Below are positions 39,476 to 44,771 of a DNA stretch of 44,771 nucleotides, piece by piece. This DNA comes from Mucilaginibacter sp. UBA5151 (lineage in GTDB: Bacteria > Bacteroidota > Bacteroidia > Sphingobacteriales > Sphingobacteriaceae). The stretch lies in the NCBI GenBank assembly GCA_002413785.1, contig DHXR01000069.1:1-44771 (forward strand), written 5' to 3'. Numbering within the stretch: position 1 is the first letter of the stretch; each line of letters begins with the position of its first letter. The position numbers were made by a program, and so were the translations under genes. Below the pieces are notes generated by a model, which did no database searches, was not told the DNA's origin, and saw only the letters and a program-made list of their open reading frames with translations.

Positions 39476-40384
39476 CTCTTTTTTGGCCATAGCCCTGTCA
39501 ATTTCGGCCTGTTTTTTCGGGTCGATATAATTGGCGTCATGGTTATCGGGCACGTTTCTCATGTCCAGATTGTCTATATATACCCAGCGGCCGTTTTTTA
39601 GCTTGTAGCCGTCGTAAGTAAGGTCGGGGCCGTAGGTGTCGCGCTGTTCCTTTAGTTTGGGATCAGGCGGGGTAAGATGGTCAAATACGATCAGATCCTG
39701 TTCGGGCACATACCTCAACAACATGGATGCCTGCCTTGTATATTCAAATACTACCCTTTTCCGGGTTTTTCCGTTGCCTTCAAAAACCGGCATGCCCAAT
39801 ACAGGCTTATCATCTTTAAAGGAGAGTATTTCAATTACTTTTTTTGTTGACTTTATGGTATTCCCTTTCCAGCCAAGCAACACATAGTACAATTTCGGCG
39901 AGTAAACCGGGATTATCCTGTAATATTCGGCGCCAAACCATTTATGGTTATCATTTACGGTGTCTTCCGGGGATTTTATCGATGCAGAGAAGTCACTCAG
40001 CGGGAACATCAGTAATTTGCCGCCTGTATTCATTTGAACGGTACCGTAAAACCGGTAGCTGCCGTCATCAAAAACAATTGGCCAGCTGATGATGCGGAAA
40101 CGGTTATCAGGTGAATTGATGATGCTTACACTTTTTACCGAATCAAAGAGAAAAAGGAATGAATTGGGAATTTTTAACGCATTTACCAATGTTTTAATAA
40201 ATGCCTGGTTGGCGTTAATGCGCTCCATTTCGGTATCGTTATTAATCACCTGTTTACCAAGTGTTACCAGACTGTCCTCATACGACTGTAATTGCCGGAT
40301 ACTTCTGTTTTCATCAGAGTGCTGGGCGAAAATGAATTTCGGCACAACTGCCAGTATAAACAAAGTAAATAATAGCTGTTTCAT
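39473..40384 (-). CDS. Secreted protein of unknown function
   Basis: A 303-residue exported protein with a Sec signal peptide (1-20, ending FAQ). No named family is recognised. It has a helical N-terminal part (about 22-75, RQLQSYEDSLVTLGKQVINN) and a beta-rich core containing YYVLLGWKGNTIKSTKKVIE and VFEYTRQASMLLRYVPEQDL. The C-terminus is Asp/Asn-rich (LTYDGYKLKNGRWVYIDNLD). Base composition is ordinary. It starts nine bases after the thiolase stop codon on the same strand, so it is probably cotranscribed with it. I see no catalytic motif. A periplasmic or outer-membrane location is expected. Confidence 0.82.
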   Translation of the reverse strand: MKQLLFTLFILAVVPKFIFAQHSDENRSIRQLQSYEDSLVTLGKQVINNDTEMERINANQAFIKTLVNALKIPNSFLFLFDSVKSVSIINSPDNRFRIISWPIVFDDGSYRFYGTVQMNTGGKLLMFPLSDFSASIKSPEDTVNDNHKWFGAEYYRIIPVYSPKLYYVLLGWKGNTIKSTKKVIEILSFKDDKPVLGMPVFEGNGKTRKRVVFEYTRQASMLLRYVPEQDLIVFDHLTPPDPKLKEQRDTYGPDLTYDGYKLKNGRWVYIDNLDMRNVPDNHDANYIDPKKQAEIDRAMAKKE

Positions 40385-40392
40385 CGATGTAA

Positions 40393-41571
40393 TTAACGCA
40401 AATTTTCGATAACAATTGCACTTGCGCCGCCGCCGCCGTTACAAATTCCCGCTGCACCGAATTTTCCCCCGTTTTGCTTCAAAACATGCAATAAAGTGAC
40501 GACGATCCTGGCGCCGGATGCGCCAAGCGGGTGGCCCAATGCAACAGCACCGCCGTTTACATTCACTTTTGCCGGGTCGAGGTTCAGCAATCGGTTATTG
40601 GCTATAGAAACTACTGAAAAGGCCTCATTGATCTCAAAATAATCAATTTCGTCCACAGACAAACTGGCCCTGTGCAAGGCTAAAGGTATTGCTTTTGACG
40701 GCGATGTGGTAAACCATTCCGGCGCCTGCTGTGCATCGGCATAAGAAACTATTTTTGCCAGGGGTTTAATGCCCATTTCTTCGGCTTTGGCTTTGCTCAT
40801 TAAGATTACAGCCGCTGCCCCGTCGTTTAACGTGGAGGCATTGGCGGCAGTTATGGTACCGTCTTTTTTAAAGACCGGTTTTAAGGCAGGGATCTTATCA
40901 AACTTTACGGCCCCTGGTTCTTCGTCGTCGGCCATTAAAGTAATTTCGCCTTTCTTGTCTTTCAGTTCAATCGGGGTGATCTCGTCGAAAAACTTACCGT
41001 CAATTTGCGCTTTTTGTGACCTTTTGTACGATTCAACCGCGAATTCATCCTGTTGTTCCCTGCTGATATTACATTCAACTGCGCATAACTCCGCTGCCGA
41101 ACCCATGTGATAATCGTTATAAACATCCCAAAGGCCGTCTTTTACCAGTCCGTCGATGATTTGCCCGTTGCCAAGCCTGTAGCCGTTCCTGGCTTTATCA
41201 AGGTAGTAGGGGACATTGCTCATGCTTTCCATACCGCCAGCCAATACGATATCGTTTTGGCCCAGGGCAATGCTTTGGGCTGCCAGCATAATGGCTTTCA
41301 TACCCGAGGCGCAAACTTTATTTACAGTGGTTGCCGGCATATAAGGCAGGCCCCCAAAAATTGCAGCCTGTGTGGCAGGCGCCTGCCCGATGTTTGCCTG
41401 TAAAACATTGCCCATATAAACTTCCTGTATATGTTCCGGCTTTAAACCCGCTTTTTCTACTGCCGATCTGATGACAATGGCGCCAAGTTGGGTAGCGGTC
41501 AAAGTGGCGAGGCTGCCCCCAAAACTACCGATAGGGGTACGGGTGGCAGCAACGATTACTACTTCTTTCAT
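40393..41571 (-). CDS. Acetyl-CoA C-acyltransferase (thiolase)
   Basis: Condenses or cleaves acyl-CoA at the 3-keto position, in fatty acid degradation or acetoacetyl-CoA formation. The 392-residue protein has all catalytic residues: nucleophile C87 in NKVCASGMKAI, H347 in ALGHPLGASGAR and C377 in GICNGGGGAS. The N-terminus VVIVAATRTPIGSFGGSLAT and the GQAPATQAAIFGGLP segment are typical of the degradative/biosynthetic thiolase II group, closer to acetyl-CoA acetyltransferase than to FadA. No other beta-oxidation gene is nearby. It leads a two-gene unit with the secreted protein downstream. Confidence 0.95.
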   Translation of the reverse strand: MKEVVIVAATRTPIGSFGGSLATLTATQLGAIVIRSAVEKAGLKPEHIQEVYMGNVLQANIGQAPATQAAIFGGLPYMPATTVNKVCASGMKAIMLAAQSIALGQNDIVLAGGMESMSNVPYYLDKARNGYRLGNGQIIDGLVKDGLWDVYNDYHMGSAAELCAVECNISREQQDEFAVESYKRSQKAQIDGKFFDEITPIELKDKKGEITLMADDEEPGAVKFDKIPALKPVFKKDGTITAANASTLNDGAAAVILMSKAKAEEMGIKPLAKIVSYADAQQAPEWFTTSPSKAIPLALHRASLSVDEIDYFEINEAFSVVSIANNRLLNLDPAKVNVNGGAVALGHPLGASGARIVVTLLHVLKQNGGKFGAAGICNGGGGASAIVIENLR

Positions 41572-41709
41572 GTGATGTTAAAATTGGAATGCAAATCTAT
41601 GGTTTTTTTTTACGACTGCTTTTTTTACGTTCATTCAAAACTTGTTGCAGCAGATATTCTATCTGGCCGTCGGTGCTTCTGAATTTGATAATAGCAAGAA
41701 AAACTGCGG

Positions 41710-43815
41710 ATGACGGAAACTTATATTAATTTTGAGGGGATTAATACATCAATGGCAAAATTATCTTCAACGCGCCAAAAGGCGCTGCTGCGCAAATACT
41801 CGCGCAATGTTAAATTTTTAATGATGCTGGGAAGTATTTGCGTAATTGTTTTTACGCTTCCGAAGCAGGCAAAATTTACTTATGATATTGCAAAAGGGCG
41901 GATATGGAACCAGAAAGAACTGATATCGCCCTATAATTTCGCCATACTAAAAACCGGGGCCGAAATTGAAAGCGATAAAAACACTGCACTGGCCAGCGTG
42001 ACCCCGATATACCAGTTGGATGACGGTATTGAAAGCGATATGCATGAAGCATTTAAAAGCAGCCTCGAAATAAAATGGCATAGCGCCGGACTCAAAGACA
42101 GCAAAAAAGCTTCGTATATACAAGCAGGGGATGATCTGTTGAAAGAGATTTATGCAAGAGGTATTTTAAGCCCTAACCCTAAATACCAGCAAAATGCAGC
42201 GGACTACCCAATAACGATATTAAACAAAAACGTTGAGGCCGATAAAAATACCGCCGACCTGTTTACTAAACAAAGGGCGTTGGCTTATTGCAGCCAGGTA
42301 TTAAGCGGCCGCAATGACCTGGACAAACCCTTTTTGATAGATTTGTTAGGGAACGTGCTGCAGCCAAATTTGAATTTTGATAATAAGTTAACCTCGCGGC
42401 TTGAAAGGGAGGTAGTTGAGGGGCTGTCAACTTCCCGCGGAATGGTGCAGAAAGGGGAGGTTATTGTTAATAAAGGATCGGTGGTGAGCGATGAGGTTTA
42501 TCAGAAATTGCAATCCTTTAAAAAAGCCTTTGAAGATAACTCCAGGGTGGCAGGCGACCCCAGGCTGGTTTTAACCGGGCAGTTTTTATTGGTATCTGTT
42601 GCCATTATCCTGCTGATGGTGTTCCTGTACCTTTTTCGTAAAGATATTTATGACGACAACCGCCTGATTAGCTTAATACTGCTGGTTGTTACTGCCATGC
42701 TGTTTACCTTATCAATGGCTATAAAATTGCAGCTGCCCAATTTGTATTATATACCTTATTGTATAGTGCCGATCATCATCCGTATATTGTTTGATACCCG
42801 CCTGGCTTTAAATATACATTTGCTGGTGGTGCTGATGGCGGGTTTCTTCGTTCCAAACAGTTTTGAGTTTGCTTATTTTGAACTTACGGCTGGTATGGCT
42901 TCTATTTATAGTATAAAAAACCTTATACGCCGCGAACAATTCCTTATTTCGGCGCTCATTATCACCTTTACTTATTTTGTCGCCTTTATAGGGATATCAT
43001 TTATCCGCGAAGGCAGTGTAAAGAGTATCGACTTTATGGATTTCCTTCCTTTTATTGTAAGCGTGTTGCTTACTTTGCTGGCTTATCCGCTCATTTATAT
43101 TTTTGAAAAAGTATTCGCCATTACTTCTGACATCACACTGATTGAATTAACCAATACCAATGCCCCTTTGCTGCGGGAAATGGCCTTCAGCGCCCCCGGA
43201 ACATTTCAGCACTCCTTACAGGTTGCCAACCTTGCTGAAAATGCCATATACACCATTGGCGGTAATGCCTTGCTGGTAAGGGCTGGGGCATTATACCACG
43301 ATATCGGTAAAATGGAGAACCCATTGTATTTTATTGAGAACCAGTCGGGTTTTAACCCGCACGATAAATTGCCCTACCAGGAAAGCGCCCAGATCATTAT
43401 AAGGCATGTGTGTAAAGGGATTGAAATGGCACGCAAGGCAAACCTTCCTGAAATTGTTACAGACTTTATACGTACCCATCACGGCGACACCAGGGTTGAT
43501 TATTTTTACCAGTCGTTCCTGAAAAACTTTCCTGAAAAATTTGTTGATGAAAATACATTCAGGTACCCCGGCCCGATCCCTTTTACAAAAGAAGGCGGTG
43601 TTTTGATGCTGGCAGATTCGGTTGAAGCTGCATCCCGCTCCCTAAAAGAACCGGATGAAAAATCCATCAACGACCTGGTTGACCGCATTGTAAAATACAA
43701 GCTCGACCAAAACCAGTTAAAGGACAGTAACATAACGCTAAAGGATATTGAAACCATAAAATCAATATTTAAGCGGATGCTGATGAGCATTTATCATGTG
43801 AGGATAGATTATTAG
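41710..43815 (+). CDS. 7TM-HD family phosphohydrolase (PgpH-type c-di-AMP phosphodiesterase)
   Basis: Membrane phosphodiesterase expected to degrade cyclic di-AMP. The 701-residue protein has a first helix at about 37-54, an extracytoplasmic 7TMR-HDED region to about 285, and seven membrane helices at about 290-480. A C-terminal cytosolic HD domain has GTFQHSLQVANLAENAI, ALYHDIGKM, IIRHVCKGIEMARKANLPEI and FIRTHHGDTRVDYFYQ as metal ligands. Length agrees with Listeria PgpH. The start may instead be the Met at 41752 (MAKLSSTRQKALLRKY), because the first 14 residues look unlike a conserved start. A GTGAGTG word array begins directly after the stop codon. Confidence 0.94.
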   Translation: MTETYINFEGINTSMAKLSSTRQKALLRKYSRNVKFLMMLGSICVIVFTLPKQAKFTYDIAKGRIWNQKELISPYNFAILKTGAEIESDKNTALASVTPIYQLDDGIESDMHEAFKSSLEIKWHSAGLKDSKKASYIQAGDDLLKEIYARGILSPNPKYQQNAADYPITILNKNVEADKNTADLFTKQRALAYCSQVLSGRNDLDKPFLIDLLGNVLQPNLNFDNKLTSRLEREVVEGLSTSRGMVQKGEVIVNKGSVVSDEVYQKLQSFKKAFEDNSRVAGDPRLVLTGQFLLVSVAIILLMVFLYLFRKDIYDDNRLISLILLVVTAMLFTLSMAIKLQLPNLYYIPYCIVPIIIRILFDTRLALNIHLLVVLMAGFFVPNSFEFAYFELTAGMASIYSIKNLIRREQFLISALIITFTYFVAFIGISFIREGSVKSIDFMDFLPFIVSVLLTLLAYPLIYIFEKVFAITSDITLIELTNTNAPLLREMAFSAPGTFQHSLQVANLAENAIYTIGGNALLVRAGALYHDIGKMENPLYFIENQSGFNPHDKLPYQESAQIIIRHVCKGIEMARKANLPEIVTDFIRTHHGDTRVDYFYQSFLKNFPEKFVDENTFRYPGPIPFTKEGGVLMLADSVEAASRSLKEPDEKSINDLVDRIVKYKLDQNQLKDSNITLKDIETIKSIFKRMLMSIYHVRIDY

Positions 43816-43967
43816 GGGTGAGAGGTGAGTGGTGAGTAGGGAGTAGTGAATGGTGAGAGGAGTATATGAGGCCCTGCACCAGAGATTGACCACTAATTGT
43901 CACCACTCACTACTCACCATTCACTATTCACTCCTCATTACCACTCACTTAATCAATCAATCAACTA
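43816..43967. repeat. Inverted word-array locus (GTGAGTGGTGAGTAG type)
   Basis: Beginning at the TAG stop of the HD hydrolase gene, the left arm reads GTGAGAGGTGAGTGGTGAGT and onward to GGTGAGAGG. The right arm holds CACCACTCACTACTCACCAT, TCACTATTCACTCC and CCACTCAC, its inverse. The arms flank a unique 40-base loop. The array ends just upstream of the tRNA-Ser promoter. Confidence 0.87.
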
Positions 43968-43983
43968 ATAACTGAAATTTTTT

Positions 43984-44013
43984 TTTGACGGCTTAGGCGA
44001 ATTGCTATATTTG
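43984..44013 (+). promoter_or_regulatory. Promoter of tRNA-Ser
   Basis: TTTG at 43984-43987 and TATATTTG at 44006-44013 form a strong -33/-7 pair with an 18-base spacer. Transcription would begin near 44019, about 47 bases before the mature tRNA. Confidence 0.82.
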
Positions 44014-44065
44014 CAGTCCCGAAAAAAGGGGTTTAATATGATAATGGTCCGATGGGCCGCAATAT

Positions 44066-44152
44066 GGTGAGGTGCCTGAGAGGCCGAAAGGATCAGTTTG
44101 CTAAACTGACGTACGGGAAACTGTACCGAGGGTTCGAATCCCTCCCTCACCG
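44066..44152 (+). tRNA. tRNA-Ser (anticodon GCT)
   Basis: An 87-base class II tRNA. The acceptor stem is GGTGAGG (44066-44072) with CCTCACC (44145-44151), with discriminator G at 44152. The anticodon loop TTGCTAA has GCT, flanked by CAGTT/AACTG-type pairing. A long variable arm (GTACGGGAAACTGTAC) and a T-loop GGTTCGAATCC confirm serine identity. It reads AGC and AGT codons. The CCA end is not encoded. Confidence 0.96.
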
Positions 44153-44171
44153 CGTACCAAATGTAAAATAT

Positions 44172-44200
44172 GCCTTATACGTTATGTATAGGGCTTTTTT
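44172..44200 (+). terminator. Terminator after tRNA-Ser
   Basis: GCCTTATAC and GTATAGGGC form a nine-position stem with one wobble around a GTTAT-type loop, followed by six T's. Confidence 0.82.
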
Positions 44201-44201
44201 A

Positions 44202-44771
44202 TTGGTAGTAATTATTTTTGGTAGCAAAATTGGTAGCAATTCGAGGGGTTTTTCAATCAATTTTAAATTGTTACATTTGTTTACTGATGTCGCTATCAGT
44301 AAAAACTTAAAAGGGGTGCTATATATTTAGTATCCCTTTTTATGTTTACAGTTAAATTTCTTTTTTTTTTAATGTTTTTGGAAAAGCATGCTTACCGTAT
44401 AGAAAAGCATGCTTACCCGTCCGGGAAAAGGCGATTTTTCAAAAGGATACCGCCTAATCTCTTATCCAGGACTAAACCATTACCAACATCTATACGCTCG
44501 GCCGACCGCACAAGGCCGACGCTCACAGGTTTAAAGGCGTTCGTAAATAACTATTCAGCAAAAAATCACGCCAGGCCGTTCACCATTTACCTTTGATGTG
44601 TTTATTTTTTTATTGGCAAAGGTAAAAGCTTCACGCCCCGACCGGCTGATAGAAGCCGTCGGGGAAAGCCTGTCATGCTTTTTGCGTTCATAGTTATTTC
44701 CTCACAGCAGCTATCTCTGTCCTGTCCGCAACCCGCCGTTAGAAGCGGGTAACGGCCAGTCCAGCCGCTGC
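44202..44771. other. Gene-poor region after tRNA-Ser, possible edge of an integrated element
   Basis: No convincing gene is seen in these 570 bases. TTGGTAGYAA occurs three times (44202, 44218, 44230). The 16-base GAAAAGCATGCTTACC occurs twice with a 21-base period (44381-44396 and 44402-44417). Further right are hairpins such as CCCCGACCGGCT / AGCCGTCGGGG (about 44636-44664) and CCCGC/GCGGG near 44732-44750. An 84-codon plus frame starting at 44342 and a minus frame ending at 44602 and open to the right edge are both unsupported. Composition differs from the genes to the left. The pattern fits the attachment end and control region of an element integrated at the tRNA. Confidence 0.5.

Noticed and set aside
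44342..44596. 84-codon plus frame after tRNA-Ser
   Set aside because: It begins in a T-rich stretch and includes the duplicated GAAAAGCATGCTTACC motif. No family is recognised, so it is not called as a gene.

Overview
The window reads as a chromosomal segment of a Bacteroidota bacterium, most likely Sphingobacteriaceae (Mucilaginibacter- or Pedobacter-like). Supporting this are a TonB-dependent receptor paired with a DUF4249 lipoprotein, promoters of the TAnnTTTG type, weak ribosome binding sites, moderate-to-low GC, a cysN/cysD/APS-reductase sulfate pathway with a siroheme synthase-TauE fusion, and DUF1080, ThuA and GMC oxidoreductase genes. No database search was possible, so genus-level placement is inference.

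Layout. 1-3023: end of aroQ, a XerD-type recombinase, and an ECF sigma operon with a membrane protein that may be its regulator. 3193-5642: a GMC oxidoreductase followed closely by a ThuA-like protein. 5703-7743: cyclopropane fatty acid synthase, then a fluoride riboswitch candidate, the fluoride channel gene and a DUF190 gene. 7771-12076: DUF4249 lipoprotein, TonB receptor and a secreted DUF1080 (3-keto-disaccharide hydrolase type) protein. 12109-18842: PBP1C, a glycosyltransferase, an aldo/keto reductase, a PIN-type toxin-antitoxin pair, a DUF3820 protein, MsrA, and an orphaned antitoxin beside a decayed RelE-like toxin. 18901-27101: one coherent sulfate assimilation operon on the minus strand (sulfite reductase with a C-terminal HEPN-like extension, cobA, siroheme synthase-TauE fusion, cysH, cysD, cysN), preceded by a Cys-Cys leader peptide, a terminator-like hairpin and an Rrf2 regulator gene. 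27271-31035: an internally deleted MOSC gene, a second GMC oxidoreductase, a 42-bp palindromic tandem array and a broken restriction-modification locus. 31172-43815: housekeeping and transport genes (dps-like, dicarboxylate symporter, a four-helix bundle cassette, a duplicated membrane protein pair, rplU-rpmA, ruvB, a polyprenol-phosphate glycosyltransferase, a peptide transporter, thiolase, PgpH-type HD hydrolase). 43984-44771: tRNA-Ser(GCT) with promoter and terminator, followed by sequence that looks like the edge of an integrated element.

The most distinctive feature is between the genes. At least ten intergenic spaces hold imperfect inverted repeats whose arms are built from one short word of about 7-9 bases repeated several times (for example TTTCGGA, TGAATTA, GTTGATT, AAGTCCGA, GTGAGTG). 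Different loci use different words but share one architecture, and most arrays begin directly at the stop codon of the gene before them. Two loci share the TGAATTA word. One of them has a four-helix bundle (S23/bIVP-like) gene between its arms and the other is empty, which suggests a cassette and its empty counterpart.

A second theme is decay by deletion. The MOSC protein, a metallophosphoesterase, a RelE-type toxin and a restriction-modification locus are all left as fragments. A third theme is 3-keto-sugar chemistry: two GMC oxidoreductases with the same His505/Asn548 pair, a ThuA protein and a DUF1080 protein all lie within about 26 kb.
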